Part shown: piece after piece, positions 10,912-20,257 of the stretch
How the letters are laid out: each line of letters starts with the position of its first letter
Position numbering within the stretch: the stretch's first letter is position 1
Assembly: GCA_020849615.1 (NCBI GenBank)
Contig: JADLFW010000007.1
Span: 62,001-126,000, forward strand
Direction: 5' to 3'
DNA length: 64,000 nucleotides
Origin: Phycisphaerales bacterium
GTDB lineage: Bacteria > Planctomycetota > Phycisphaerae > Phycisphaerales > UBA1924
The notes under the pieces: model-generated
What the model was told of the DNA's origin: nothing
The model's database searches: none
The model's input: the letters and a program-made list of their open reading frames with translations, nothing else
Position numbers and translations under genes: made by a program

Positions 10912-11346
10912 TGGCGTTCTGCTCGTCAAGAAGCCGGGCGCGGCGTCCGGAAACCATCCGGACACGGGGCCACAAGCTGTGGGCTCGGAAATGCGCTTCC
11001 GTCGGCGGTCCTGCACCCGCCGCGCGGGCCTGGATCCTCAATAAGGCAAGTCTAGGCGTCCCGCTTGGCCGCTTCGATCCGCTTACACCCACCCCTTGAT
11101 TCCCGGAACCCCGTTATGGGCGCTCCGATCCCACCCAGCCCGCACAGTCCCACCCTCGGCCGGGCCCGCTCAGCACGGTCCCGGGCATGGACCCCGGTCG
11201 CGTGGCACCCTTTGCAACAGAGCGGGCGGATGTGCCGCCCGGTCCAACCGGGGTCAGAGACTCGACGCCAGGACCGCGACCTCAGCGCCCGCGCCCGCGG
11301 GACCGGTCCGCCGTCAGGCGCCGGGCCCAGAGAGAGGTTTCCACAA
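10912..11346. promoter_or_regulatory. Divergent intergenic region typA / secreted protein
   Basis: About 435 nt between divergently transcribed typA (if it starts at 10911) and the secreted-protein gene at 11347. It should carry both promoters, but I could not find a convincing -35/-10 pair. No small gene or RNA was recognised. Immediately before 11347 is a good Shine-Dalgarno sequence, AGAGAGG. Confidence 0.4.
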
Positions 11347-12018
11347 ATGAAGATCCGCCACACCGCCACGGCGCTCACCGCCGGCCTTCTCGCGACGGGC
11401 CCGCTCGCCACCGCCCGGGCCGACACCCTCCTCTACCAGGAGGACTTCGAGACCGCCCGCCTCTCCTCCAACTGGTCCACCAACTCGCGAATCTCCTCCG
11501 ATTCGGCCTTCTCCTACTTCAACGGCCGCTACTCCGGCCAGTACTCGACGCTCACCCTCACCGCCCCGCCCCCGCCCGAAGGCTCCGGCGAACCCGGCTC
11601 CTCCTTCAACGAGTTCACCCTCTCCTTCGACCTCTACATCATCGACTCCTGGGATGGCGATGACCCCAACGCGGGCATCGACCGCTTCCTCGTCGAACTC
11701 AACGGCGCTTCAATCTTCGACCAGACCTTCGCCAACCAGCACGAGTACCAGAGCTACCGGCGGCCTGATGTCGGGCCGACCTACCTCGGGTTCAACTCCG
11801 CCTTCAAGGACTCCATCTACCGCAACGTCTCCGTCACATTCGCCCCCGGCTCGCTCAACCCCCTCGCCCTCACCTTCCGCGACACCTGCCGCCAGGGCAT
11901 GAGCGATGAGTCCTGGGGTCTCGACAACATCCGCCTGACGTACCGCACCGTCCCCGCGCCGGGCTCCCTCGCCCTCGCCAGCCTCGCGGGCCTCCTCGCC
12001 CGCCGCAGGCGCGCCTGA
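11347..12018 (+). CDS. Secreted protein with PAPG-type C-terminal sorting signal
   Basis: A 223-aa exported protein. It has a signal peptide ending in ATARAD, then a beta-rich region beginning LLYQEDFETARLSSNW, which resembles the jelly-roll/laminin-G-like modules of PEP-CTERM proteins. The C-terminus is VPAPGSLALASLAGLLARRRRA: a PAPG motif, a transmembrane stretch and an arginine cluster. By analogy with PEP-CTERM this suggests recognition by an exosortase-like enzyme, an inference because the motif has A in place of E. AGAGAGG lies 9 nt before the ATG at 11347. It is a single gene with its own terminator downstream. Confidence 0.75.
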   Translation: MKIRHTATALTAGLLATGPLATARADTLLYQEDFETARLSSNWSTNSRISSDSAFSYFNGRYSGQYSTLTLTAPPPPEGSGEPGSSFNEFTLSFDLYIIDSWDGDDPNAGIDRFLVELNGASIFDQTFANQHEYQSYRRPDVGPTYLGFNSAFKDSIYRNVSVTFAPGSLNPLALTFRDTCRQGMSDESWGLDNIRLTYRTVPAPGSLALASLAGLLARRRRA

Positions 12019-12082
12019 TTCCAGGCCCGGCCAAGCCCGAATCCACCCCGTTCCGCGCCTCGAGCACCGCCCGCGCCCACGC

Positions 12083-12118
12083 CGTCCGGCTCCCCCATCG
12101 CTCCGGGGGAGCCGGACG
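12083..12118. terminator. Bidirectional hairpin between convergent genes
   Basis: A perfect 14-bp stem: CGTCCGGCTCCCCC (12083-12096) with GGGGGAGCCGGACG (12105-12118), loop 8 nt. It lies between the convergent sorted-protein gene and xylulokinase. There is no T-run, so it may act as a strong structural or bidirectional terminator. Confidence 0.6.
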
Positions 12119-12139
12119 AGCACGGGTCGCCCCCACGCC

Positions 12140-13672
12140 TCACGACTCCCGATCGCTCCCGAACCATCCCCGCAGCGCCGGGTACAGCCCGTCATACGCG
12201 CCCCGCGCCGCCCGGTACTCCGCCGCAGCCGGGCCCGGCTCGCGCCGCTCCGCCACCGCAATCGTCGCCCCGCACGCCGACGCCACCGATGGCCACACTC
12301 CCACGCCGACACCCGCCATCAGCCCCGCACCGAACGCCGGGCCTTCCTCGGTGTTGGGCAGCTCAACACCGCTGCCGCAGACATCCGCGATCATCTGCCG
12401 CCACAACTCCGACTTAGCGCCCCCGCCCCCCAGCCGCACCGTCTCCACCGGCACGCCGATGCCGCGCACCAGGTCCAGGATCTGGGCCATCGCGAACGTC
12501 ACACCCTCCAGCACCGCCCGCACCAGGTGCCCGCGCCTGTGCCGCGAGGTCAGCCCAACCCAACCGCCGCGGGCCAGAGGGTCCGCGTACGGGCACCGCT
12601 CCCCCGTCAGGTACGGCATGAAGCTCAGCCCCTCGCAACCGGGCCGCGTTCCGGCCGCCTCCGCCAGCAGCCGTTCGTAGCTCTCCGTCGGAAACAGCGT
12701 CTCCCGGCACCAGTGCAGCGACCCCGCCGCCGACAGCATCACGCCCGTGTTGCACCACCCCGTTCGTGACCGCGCATCCCCGGTCGCCGCGGGCATCGTG
12801 TGCAGCCGACCGGGCCCGTCCTTCCGCGGCGCATCGCTGTGCGCGAACATCACTCCGCTGGTGCCCAGTGCGCACAGCACGAGCCCCGCGCTCACCACGC
12901 CCGCGCCGACCGCCCCCGACTGATTGTCGCCCGACCCGCCCACCACCGGCGTGCCCGCCCTCAGCCCCAGTTCCGCCGCCGCCCACGCCGTGAGCTCCCC
13001 GGTCACTTCCGCCGATTCGAAGATCGCCGGCAGCATCCCGGCCTCCAGCCTGAACTGCCGGATCATCCGCTCGCTCCAGACCCGCCGATCAACATCGAGC
13101 AGCAGCGTGCCCGCGGCATCGCCCACATCGGTCGCCGCCCGGCCCGTCATCCGCAGGCGGATGTAGTCCTTGGGCAACAGGAACTTCGCCACGCGCCCGA
13201 ACACCTCCGGCTCGTGCTCCCGAACCCACAGCACCTTGGGCAGCGTGAACCCCGTCAACGCGGCGTTGCCCACCAGCCCCACCAGCGCGGGCCGGCCCCC
13301 TACCGCAGCTTCAATCTCCCTGCACTCCGCGCCCGTCCGCTGGTCGTTCCACAGGATGGCGGGCCGCAGCGCCCTCGCGGTCCGGCCGTCTCCCTCGAGC
13401 GATTCCTTCCCCAACAGCACCGATCCGTGCATCTGACCCGAAAGCCCGATGCCTCTCACCCCCTCGCCTCTAGCCCGACCCTTGGCCAGCGCCCCCCTCA
13501 CGGCCGCCACCGTGCTCCCCCACCAGTCCTCGGGCGCCTGTTCCGACCAGCCGGGCCTGGGCTGGCTGATCGGATGGGCCGCCGATTCCATCCCCACCAC
13601 CCGCCCCGCCGGGTCGATCAGCACCGCCTTGGTCGATGACGTTCCGATATCGATGCCCAGCAGCAGGTCCAT
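12140..13672 (-). CDS. xylB: Xylulokinase (FGGY family)
   Basis: A 510-aa carbohydrate kinase of the FGGY family, which phosphorylates D-xylulose for entry to the pentose phosphate pathway. The N-terminus MDLLLGIDIGTSSTKAVLID is the ATPase phosphate-1 motif. IGLSGQMHGSVLL and the catalytic-base region AILWNDQRTGAE are typical of xylulokinase. The C-terminal ATP-binding signature includes RLGGGGAKSELWRQM. The ATG at 13672 gives the family start; the frame continues upstream only as a shadow of the divergent gene. No isomerase or sugar transporter gene is adjacent, so sugar specificity rests on motifs alone. Confidence 0.9.
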   Translation of the reverse strand: MDLLLGIDIGTSSTKAVLIDPAGRVVGMESAAHPISQPRPGWSEQAPEDWWGSTVAAVRGALAKGRARGEGVRGIGLSGQMHGSVLLGKESLEGDGRTARALRPAILWNDQRTGAECREIEAAVGGRPALVGLVGNAALTGFTLPKVLWVREHEPEVFGRVAKFLLPKDYIRLRMTGRAATDVGDAAGTLLLDVDRRVWSERMIRQFRLEAGMLPAIFESAEVTGELTAWAAAELGLRAGTPVVGGSGDNQSGAVGAGVVSAGLVLCALGTSGVMFAHSDAPRKDGPGRLHTMPAATGDARSRTGWCNTGVMLSAAGSLHWCRETLFPTESYERLLAEAAGTRPGCEGLSFMPYLTGERCPYADPLARGGWVGLTSRHRRGHLVRAVLEGVTFAMAQILDLVRGIGVPVETVRLGGGGAKSELWRQMIADVCGSGVELPNTEEGPAFGAGLMAGVGVGVWPSVASACGATIAVAERREPGPAAAEYRAARGAYDGLYPALRGWFGSDRES

Positions 13673-13708
13673 GCCCCCAGCGTATAGGGAATCCCGGCCC
13701 GCGCGGAT

Positions 13709-14815
13709 ATGCTGAAGACGGGGGGAAAGGGGCTTCACTTGGCCCACCGCGCCACAACTTCCATCCTGCTGCTCCTCCTCGCCGCGCCCGCCGGGCTTGG
13801 GCAGCCCCTCGCCGTCCAGTACCGCAACTCGGTCCCCCTCGCCACCTCCACCACGGACCAGACGGGCCAGTCCTTCACCGTCACGGGGATGAGCGGCATC
13901 ACCCGCCGGGCCGCCGACGACTACCTCGCCGTGATGGACAACTCCCGGTACGTCGTCGCTTTGCACGTCAATCTCGTCGACGACGGCTCGATCGCATCGG
14001 CCCAGTTCACCGGGGGCGTCCGCCTCGCCGACTCCCGCGATTTCGAGGGCATCGCCTACACCGATGCGGCCCGCAACTCGGTCTTTCTCAGCGAGGAAGG
14101 CACCCCCGCCATCCACGAGTACAGCCTCGCCACCGGCGCTCGCCTGCGCACGTTCACCACGCCGCCGGTCTTTGCCAGCCGCCGCAGCAACAACGGTTTC
14201 GAATCGCTGGCCCGGCACCCACTCCCGGTCGGACGCGGCGAGCTGTGGACCGCCAACGAAGAGGCCCTCACCGTCGATGGCCCGGCCTCCAGCGCCTCGG
14301 TGGGGACCACCGTCCGGCTCCTTCACTACACGTTCGACCGCACCACCCAGAAGCCGGGCGCTCAGTTCGCCTACCTCACCCAGCCGTGGCACGGCACTTC
14401 GATATCAGGCGCCAAAGGGGGACTCAGCGACCTGCTTGTGCTCCCCGACGGCCGGCTTCTCGCCCTCGAGCGCTCGTTCGCCTTCTCCGCCTCAGGGTTT
14501 TTCCAGACCCGGATCTACGAACTCGACTTCACCGGCGCCACCGATGTCTCCTTGCTGCCGGGCCTGGCGGGCCAGACCTATACCACCGTCGCCAAGCGGC
14601 TCCTCTGGTCCGGGTTCCTGACCAACCTCGAAGGCCTGACGCTGGGCCCGCCGGTCCCCGCGGGCGGCCGGGCCATGCTCTCGATCGTCGATGATGGCGA
14701 TCCCATCAGCACCAACACCCTGCACGCCTTTGTCATTACCGGCGACCTCGGCCCGCCGGGCCTGCCCGCGCCCGCCGGCAACACGCTCCTCGCCGGGCCC
14801 GACCAGCCGCACTGA
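13709..14815 (+). CDS. Secreted phytase-like (esterase-like) beta-propeller protein
   Basis: A 368-aa exported protein with a hydrophobic signal segment (SILLLLLAAPAGLGQ). The body resembles the 'esterase-like activity of phytase' family: RDFEGIAY, SEEGTPAIHEY, NNGFESLARHP, and a C-terminal NLEGLTLGP followed by a DDGDP segment, which fit a calcium-binding propeller. Enzymatic activity is uncertain. The ATG at 13709 is the longest start; a TTG at 13739 with a GAAAGG element upstream would give a more typical signal peptide. It is divergent from xylB with only 36 nt between them. Confidence 0.7.
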   Translation: MLKTGGKGLHLAHRATTSILLLLLAAPAGLGQPLAVQYRNSVPLATSTTDQTGQSFTVTGMSGITRRAADDYLAVMDNSRYVVALHVNLVDDGSIASAQFTGGVRLADSRDFEGIAYTDAARNSVFLSEEGTPAIHEYSLATGARLRTFTTPPVFASRRSNNGFESLARHPLPVGRGELWTANEEALTVDGPASSASVGTTVRLLHYTFDRTTQKPGAQFAYLTQPWHGTSISGAKGGLSDLLVLPDGRLLALERSFAFSASGFFQTRIYELDFTGATDVSLLPGLAGQTYTTVAKRLLWSGFLTNLEGLTLGPPVPAGGRAMLSIVDDGDPISTNTLHAFVITGDLGPPGLPAPAGNTLLAGPDQPH

Positions 14816-14834
14816 ATCGCCGCGGGCCCGGGCC

Positions 14835-14872
14835 AAAAACACAGCGACCGGCCTGCACCACAAGCCGGTCGC
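14835..14872 (-). terminator. Terminator of the 83-aa gene
   Basis: A 9-bp stem GCGACCGGC / GCCGGTCGC (14844-14852 with 14864-14872), loop 11 nt. Read on the minus strand it is followed by TGTGTTTTT. It lies between convergent genes and fits the end of the minus-strand gene at 14969. Confidence 0.65.
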
Positions 14873-14968
14873 CGTTGCTCTGAGTATTCGTAGTGAGCGG
14901 CGCTCGCCGCGCTGACGCCCGCCTCCTGACATCGCGCGGACGAGCGCCGCCCCGTGTGACGTTGCGCT

Positions 14969-15220
14969 TCAGGCCGCGCGGCGCGGCGGCTGCAGGTAGC
15001 CCATCCGCACCAGGAACTCGCAGGCCTGCTCGATCTCGATCTTCGTGAACTCGGCGAGGCACGTCGGCTGGTCGGGCGTGCCGAGCAGCGCCATGGGGTG
15101 CGTCCACTCGCCGGTCTTGGCGTCCACCCGCTCGACCGCGGCACGCAGCGCCGCCTCGGCGGCGTCGCACAGCCGCTGGGGGTCGATCTGCTGATTGTTG
15201 CGGTTCTCCTGGCGTGCCAT
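14969..15220 (-). CDS. Hypothetical protein, 83 aa
   Basis: A small cytoplasmic-looking protein, MARQENRNNQQIDPQRLCDA onward, ending LVRMGYLQPPRRAA. It has a strong Shine-Dalgarno GGGAGGT 6 nt before the ATG at 15218-15220 and a terminator downstream, so it is very likely expressed. The middle is helical and alanine-rich; the end of the protein resembles a small winged-helix-like fold only loosely. No family is recognised. It lies downstream of trxB on the same strand, separated by about 320 nt. Confidence 0.75.
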   Translation of the reverse strand: MARQENRNNQQIDPQRLCDAAEAALRAAVERVDAKTGEWTHPMALLGTPDQPTCLAEFTKIEIEQACEFLVRMGYLQPPRRAA

Positions 15221-15538
15221 CTGTACCTCCCTTTCAACCGCTCCTCGGTTCTCCTGCTTCCACTCCGCACTGCGCTTCGCACCCGGAGTGCTCAAGGATG
15301 CGTTCCGTCGACAATCAGATGCGCGTCGAACCACAAATGTTCCAAATGTCAAACCGCGCAAACTGCGCCTGTTCGGCCCGGAAATACCGCAATACACAGC
15401 ACTTCCGTGCGTTCGAGGCCGTCCGGGCCCCGCCGGGGTGACCGCCAATTGGGGTGATCACCTTCCGTGATAGCGTCGCGATCCGCCGCCACTCACGGCG
15501 TCGCATTGCGCGCGCTGCACTTCCTGGTCTTCAGAAAA
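15221..15538. other. Spacer between trxB and the 83-aa gene
   Basis: About 318 nt with no gene recognised. It contains a relatively AT-rich stretch around 15330-15375. On the minus strand there is a perfect -35-like TTGACA (15347-15352), but I could not find a matching -10 at proper spacing. It probably holds the promoter of the 83-aa gene. Confidence 0.4.
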
Positions 15539-16513
15539 CTACGCGAGCCCCTTGGCCGCCAGCCACCGCTCGGCGTCGATCGCCGCCTGGCAGCCCATCC
15601 CCGCCGCCGTCACGGCCTGGCGGTAGTGCTCATCGGCCACATCGCCCGCCGCGAACACGCCCTCGATGTTCGTGCCGCTGTGGCGGTGACGCAGCCGCAC
15701 GTACTGCTGCTCATCCAGCTCGACCCCCGCGCCCTGCAGGAACTTCGTGGCCGGTGTGTGCCCGATCGCGATGAACAGCCCCTTGACCTCCAGCGTCGAC
15801 TCCGCGCCCGTCACCGTGTCGCGCAGCCGCACGCCCGTGATCTTCTCGCCCCCCAGCACATCCTCGACCGCCTTGTTCCAGATCACCTTCGCGTTGGGCC
15901 GCGACAGGTACCGCTCCTGCATGATCCGCGAGGCCCGCAGCTTGTCACGCCGGTGGATCACGTACACCGTCCTGGCGAACTTGGTCAGGTACGTCGCTTC
16001 CTCCATCGCCGTGTCGCCCCCGCCCACCACCGCGAGGTCCTCACCCCGGAAGATCGGCAGGGCCCCGTCACACACCGCGCACGCCGACACCCCGCCCCCC
16101 GTCCGGGCCAGCCGCATCTCGTTCTCGAGCCCCAGCCAGTTCGCCGTCGCCCCCGTCGCGATGATCACCGCGTGGGCCCGCGCCTGCCCCCCGTCCGAGG
16201 TGTGCAGCACGAACGGCCGCGTTGTGAAATCGCACCGCTCGATATCCTCGCCGATCACCCGGGTCCCGAACCGCTCGGCCTGCTGCTGGAACAACTCCAT
16301 CATCTCCGGGCCGCCCACACCCTTCGGAAAGCCCGGGTAGTTCTCCACATCCGTCGTGAGCATCAGCTGCCCGCCCGGCAGGATCGGGCCGGGGTCCTGC
16401 TTCGGCACCCCCGCGTACACCACCGGCGCCAGCTGGGCCCGGGCCGCGTAGATCGCCGCCGTCCAGCCCGCCGGGCCCGAGCCGATGATCACCACCTTGT
16501 GCGCCTCAGCCAT
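15539..16513 (-). CDS. trxB: Thioredoxin reductase
   Basis: A 324-aa FAD/NADPH flavoenzyme that reduces thioredoxin. It has the FAD-binding GSGPAGWTAAIYAARA at the N-terminus, the redox-active CAVCDG (CxxC) near residue 145, the NADPH-binding VVGGGDTAMEEA, and the C-terminal FAD-contacting GVFAAGDVADEHYRQAVTAAG. Length and domain order are standard. An SD-like GGGGAG lies before the ATG at 16513. It starts 18 nt after the exported 539-aa protein on the same strand, so the two are probably co-transcribed. Confidence 0.96.
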   Translation of the reverse strand: MAEAHKVVIIGSGPAGWTAAIYAARAQLAPVVYAGVPKQDPGPILPGGQLMLTTDVENYPGFPKGVGGPEMMELFQQQAERFGTRVIGEDIERCDFTTRPFVLHTSDGGQARAHAVIIATGATANWLGLENEMRLARTGGGVSACAVCDGALPIFRGEDLAVVGGGDTAMEEATYLTKFARTVYVIHRRDKLRASRIMQERYLSRPNAKVIWNKAVEDVLGGEKITGVRLRDTVTGAESTLEVKGLFIAIGHTPATKFLQGAGVELDEQQYVRLRHRHSGTNIEGVFAAGDVADEHYRQAVTAAGMGCQAAIDAERWLAAKGLA

Positions 16514-16531
16514 CGCCGCGTGACTCCCCGC

Positions 16532-18151
16532 TCACTTGAGCTGGTTGTTGTCGATCAGGTACTGGCGGTACAGCGTGTGGATCGGCGGCCAGATGAGGTA
16601 GTCCGCATCCTTCACCGAGCGGTCCAGGGTGTTGGTCACCTTCCGGGCCCAGCCCTTGCCGCCGTCCACGCCCACCGAGTACAGCACAAACTGATCATCC
16701 CGCAGCCGCACGGAGAAGTTGCCCATCCCCGGCACGAAGATGTTCATCTCGTGCGGCTTGGGATCCTCGCGCGCCCCCACCTGGTCCCGCGTGTCCCGCA
16801 TCGGCACGAAGTACTCCAGCGGCGGCTGCTGCCCCCGGTCCCGCGCCGGGTTGAACGGATCCGCATCGATCTGCCGCACCCACTTGGGCCGGATCGAGGA
16901 GATCTGCGGCGGGAAGTTCTTGGTCTCGTAGAAGTACCCCACGATGCCCATCGACATCCGCGTGCCCACCAGCTCCAGGCGCGCCTCCTGGCGGTCGCCG
17001 AAGAGCGTCGACAGGTCATCGACCGATGAGTCAATCACCGCAAAGCTCGAGCGGTCCATCGAGGCGTACTCCCACGGCGCTTCCATCCGCCGCTCGAAAT
17101 ACCCCAGCCGCCACCGCGAGGTCCAGTCGTTGTAGATCTTGTCGAGCTGCTCGTTCACATCGAACCAGTTCTTCTGCTTCGTCCCAGCCGCCGTCCACCG
17201 CGACGCCTCGCCGAACAGCCGCAGCGGCCGCTCCGTGCTCTCCAGCGCCGCCATTGTCGATGCGAACGTCGCCGCGTTCACCCCGCCCCGCTCGGTGTAC
17301 ACCCGCGCGATCAGCTGCCGCGCCGCCAGCTTGTCCCCGTCGGGGAACATCAGCCGCGACAGGTCGAGGAACCCGCGCTCCGGGTCCAGCCGCTCGATCG
17401 CCGCCGCCAGCCGGTCCCGGTCGATGGCCCGGCTCCCCCGGAAGTCCATGTACATCACATCCCGGATCGACCGCGCCCCGTCGATGATCTGCCGCAGCCC
17501 CCACCGCACCTCCGCAGCCATGCGCCGGTCCGCGATCTGCCGCGCGAACCACACCCAGTCCACCAGCAGGTCCACCCCGTCCGAGACCTTCCCCTCCGCC
17601 GCCAGGCGCCGGGCCTCCACATGCACCAGCAGCGCCAGCTTGTCCAGCCCCTCGATGTACAGGAACCGCGCCGCCGCCAGCGTCGGCGGGTCTCCCAGTT
17701 CCGTGTACAGCCGGGCCCGGACCAGCTCCGGCCCGACCCCCTCCACCCCGTACGGCTGCCCGAACCCGTACGCCACCCGCGGGTCGCCCTCGCGGCTGAC
17801 CTGCTTCACCGCGGTCACCAGCGCCTGCTGCGTCGCCCCCTCGGCCCACGACTTGGCCTCGGGCCACGCCGCCGAGCCCGCGAACAGCAACGCCACCTTC
17901 TCCCGGCTGTTCACCGCGGCCGGCGGCGGCTGCAGCTTCGCCAGCAGCGGAAGCAGCACGGTGTCGCTCCGCCGGTCGGCCTTGATCAGCGCGTACGACT
18001 CGTTCGCCTTGTCCACCGACTCGTCCGCCCGCGCGGCCGTCGAGGAGAGAATCCCGAGCGCGAGAACACAGGCGACGAGGACCCGGGCGGGCCGACAAGC
18101 CCGACGCCGCGGGCCCGCCGGGCCACGATCAGCAGTGGTTCTGGGTGACAT
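16532..18151 (-). CDS. Exported protein of unknown function (539 aa)
   Basis: The N-terminus is arginine-rich, then a hydrophobic signal ending STAARADE, so the protein is exported. The rest is soluble and mostly helical with no family I recognise: many conserved-looking aromatic and charged positions and no membrane segment after the signal. A C-terminal region contains KWVRQIDADPFNP and LRDDQFVLYSVGVDGG; the latter resembles the end of bacterial pseudopilin-type 'DUF1559-like' or general secretion proteins only in the phrase about displaying values. It lies immediately upstream of trxB and downstream of the SigA-like gene on the same strand. Confidence 0.8.
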   Translation of the reverse strand: MSPRTTADRGPAGPRRRACRPARVLVACVLALGILSSTAARADESVDKANESYALIKADRRSDTVLLPLLAKLQPPPAAVNSREKVALLFAGSAAWPEAKSWAEGATQQALVTAVKQVSREGDPRVAYGFGQPYGVEGVGPELVRARLYTELGDPPTLAAARFLYIEGLDKLALLVHVEARRLAAEGKVSDGVDLLVDWVWFARQIADRRMAAEVRWGLRQIIDGARSIRDVMYMDFRGSRAIDRDRLAAAIERLDPERGFLDLSRLMFPDGDKLAARQLIARVYTERGGVNAATFASTMAALESTERPLRLFGEASRWTAAGTKQKNWFDVNEQLDKIYNDWTSRWRLGYFERRMEAPWEYASMDRSSFAVIDSSVDDLSTLFGDRQEARLELVGTRMSMGIVGYFYETKNFPPQISSIRPKWVRQIDADPFNPARDRGQQPPLEYFVPMRDTRDQVGAREDPKPHEMNIFVPGMGNFSVRLRDDQFVLYSVGVDGGKGWARKVTNTLDRSVKDADYLIWPPIHTLYRQYLIDNNQLK

Positions 18152-18212
18152 GCGGCGGATGGTATCACGTTCCGCCCGGCCCTTCCCTGCGGCGGCGCGC
18201 CCGGGAACGACA

Positions 18213-18236
18213 GCGGCCGCCCGTGGGGGCGGCCGC
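18213..18236 (-). terminator. Terminator-like hairpin after the sigma factor
   Basis: A perfect 10-bp stem GCGGCCGCCC / GGGCGGCCGC (18213-18222 with 18227-18236), loop GTGG. It lies 30 nt beyond the sigma-factor stop on the minus strand. There is no T-run. Confidence 0.5.
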
Positions 18237-18265
18237 CGCTTCGTGCATAATCGAAAGACCCCGGC

Positions 18266-19204
18266 TCAGCGGGCGACGCGCCCCGTGATCAGGGCCTCCT
18301 CGGCCTCGTGTTCCGCCGCGGCCTGGCCGCGGTAGTGCTGCGTGGGCCGCTCGTCATTGATCTGCGCATTCAGCCGGGTCAGCGCCTCATCCACGATCTG
18401 GCGCACCCGCTCGCGGCTGCACCCGACCGTGTCGGCGATCTGCTTCAGCGTCAGCGGCTCGCACCCGTCAAGGCCGAACCGCAGCCGGAGGATCCGGGCC
18501 TCCCGCTCGTCGATCGACTCCAGCAGACGCCGCAGGATCCGCAGGTCATCCTCGCGGAAGACCGTCTCGTCCGGCAGCCCGTTGCGGGTGTCGGTCAGCA
18601 CCTCGCTCATGCCCACCAGGTCGCTGTCGCGGTCCGAGGGCTCCTGCCAGGGCGTGCGGAACGCCTTCACCGCCCGCTTGATGATCTTGACCTTCTTGAG
18701 AGGCAGGTTCATCGCCTTGGCCAGGTCGGTCAGCGAGGGCGGAGCCCCCAGCTCGGCCTCCAGCTTCCGCGAGGCCTCCTTCCACTTGGCGATGAGCTCC
18801 ACCATGTACGCCGGGATATGGATCGGCTGCGAGGCATTGATCAAGGCCCGCTTGATCGCCTGCTTGATCCACCAAGAGGCGTACGTGCTGAACCGGGCGC
18901 CCTGTGCGGGGTCGAACCCCTCCACGGCCCGCATCAGCCCGATGTTGCCCTCCTCGATCAGGTCGCAGAGGGGCAACCCCCGGTTGTTGTAATGCTTCGC
19001 GATCGCAACGACCAGCCGAAGGTTGGAGCGGATCATCCGCTCACGCGCCGCCGGGCAGTTGTCGTTGATGATCGCCCACCCCAACTGCTTCTCCTCTTCA
19101 GCGGTCAGCAGGGGGGACTTGTTGATCTCTCGCAAGTACAACTGCAGTTCGGACTGCACCTGTCGCGGGGCCTGAGCGGCCTGACCAGCAGAACGACTCG
19201 CCAC
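18266..19204 (-). CDS. RNA polymerase sigma-70 factor, RpoD/SigA-like
   Basis: A 312-aa group 1/2 sigma factor. Region 1.2 is LQLYLREINKSPLLTAEEE. Region 2 is NLRLVVAIAKHYNNRGL...LIEEGNIGLMRAVEGFD with the -10-reading FSTYASWWIKQAI. Region 3 follows (PIHIPAYMVELI), and region 4 ends with the HTH LKQIADTVGCSRERVRQI. It lacks the long acidic region 1.1 and the non-conserved region, so it could be the housekeeping factor of this lineage or a group 2 paralogue. The GTG at 19216 lies inside the SD AAAGGTGGG; the GTG at 19204, 7 nt after that SD, is the better start. Confidence 0.93.
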   Translation of the reverse strand: MASRSAGQAAQAPRQVQSELQLYLREINKSPLLTAEEEKQLGWAIINDNCPAARERMIRSNLRLVVAIAKHYNNRGLPLCDLIEEGNIGLMRAVEGFDPAQGARFSTYASWWIKQAIKRALINASQPIHIPAYMVELIAKWKEASRKLEAELGAPPSLTDLAKAMNLPLKKVKIIKRAVKAFRTPWQEPSDRDSDLVGMSEVLTDTRNGLPDETVFREDDLRILRRLLESIDEREARILRLRFGLDGCEPLTLKQIADTVGCSRERVRQIVDEALTRLNAQINDERPTQHYRGQAAAEHEAEEALITGRVAR

Positions 19205-19513
19205 TGTTCTACCCACCTTTACGGCCGTTAAGCCGTCTGTTCAGAGGCGGTCTACCACGACACCGCCCCATAGCCTGTTCGCAAGACCTCTTCCTGAGGT
19301 TTCATCGACCGCGTCATCCGAAGCCTTGACGGCTCGCGATCAGGCCATCTCTCCGCATACACGTTGCGCCATCGTGAACGGAATGCCAGGAACCCTGAAG
19401 AAAATCTTGCTGGACGTCACAACCGGCGGAATCGTGGCACCCGGGCCAACCCCATGTCATGTCTAGACTTGGACCCGGAATTGCACGATCATTACCGGAA
19501 CCCCCAATCGACC
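19205..19513. promoter_or_regulatory. Divergent intergenic region sigma factor / UVR-motif protein
   Basis: About 309 nt, less GC-rich than the surroundings, between two divergent genes. It should contain both promoters; I did not find an unambiguous -35/-10 pair. The sigma-gene Shine-Dalgarno AAAGGTGGG is at 19212-19220 (minus strand). Confidence 0.45.
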
Positions 19514-20257
19514 ATGGACCTCACCCCCTTTCTGAACGCCTGGCCCTACACCCCCGGAAAAATCAACGCCCGCATCGTCCCGGGTGAAGATGGAGAACCC
19601 CGACTCCAGGTCCGTGTCGACCTCGGCATCCTTCAGATGCACCTGACAGGCCGGCCCGACGGACAACGACCTAACGACCACGCCAGCCTCCTCGAATATT
19701 TCGAGGCCCAGCTCGACGAGGCCGAAGCCTCCGGCGAAGCCGACGGCTTCCGCCTCTCCCCCGATGACTGCCGGGCCCTGCGTGAGGAGGCTGTTCAGTA
19801 CTACCACCGCTACATCGCGCTGCTCGCCCTCGACGAGTTCGAGGGTGTCATCCGCGACACCACCCGCAACCTGCGCGTCCTGGACCTCTGCAAGGCCCGG
19901 GCCCAGACCGAGGGTGACCGCACCGTCCTCGAGCAGTTCCGCCCCTACATCACCATGATGCGGGCCCGCGCCATCGCCGCCCAGGCCCTCCGCGACAACG
20001 AGACCAAGGCCGCCATCCACGCCATCGATGAGGGCCTCGACGCCCTCAACCGCCACTTCACCGACACGGGAAAGCCGCACCTCTTCGAGCAGTCCAACGA
20101 GGTCCAGCTCCTCCGCGGGATGCGCGACACCATCGTGCCCAAGCTGCCCGTCAGTCAGCAGTCCGAGCTCCGCCAGCGGCTCGCCAAGGCGCTCGAGCAG
20201 GAGAACTACGAGCTCGCCGCGATCCTGCGCGATGAACTCCGGCAGCTCAAGGATTAG
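19514..20257 (+). CDS. UvrB/UvrC-motif (UVR) domain protein
   Basis: A 247-aa protein whose last ~35 residues form a UVR helical hairpin (LRQRLAKALEQENYELAAIL), the module by which UvrB and UvrC, and also ClpC/McsA-type adaptors, interact. The upstream part starts MDLTPFLNAWPYTPGKINAR. It continues with a beta-rich region (RLQVRVDLGILQMHLTGRPDG) and helical repeats rich in charged residues, unlike UvrB or UvrC. The function is unknown; a protein-interaction adaptor role is inference. The ATG at 19514 is preferred; an in-frame ATG at 19454 would add 20 residues. Confidence 0.75.
   Translation: MDLTPFLNAWPYTPGKINARIVPGEDGEPRLQVRVDLGILQMHLTGRPDGQRPNDHASLLEYFEAQLDEAEASGEADGFRLSPDDCRALREEAVQYYHRYIALLALDEFEGVIRDTTRNLRVLDLCKARAQTEGDRTVLEQFRPYITMMRARAIAAQALRDNETKAAIHAIDEGLDALNRHFTDTGKPHLFEQSNEVQLLRGMRDTIVPKLPVSQQSELRQRLAKALEQENYELAAILRDELRQLKD

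Noticed and set aside
13673-14392. Upstream extension of the xylulokinase frame
   Set aside because: It is antisense to the phytase-like gene; the family start MDLLLGIDIG is at 13672.
15324-15352. Minus-strand promoter with TTGACA for the 83-aa gene
   Set aside because: The -35 is perfect, but no acceptable -10 lies 15-19 nt downstream.
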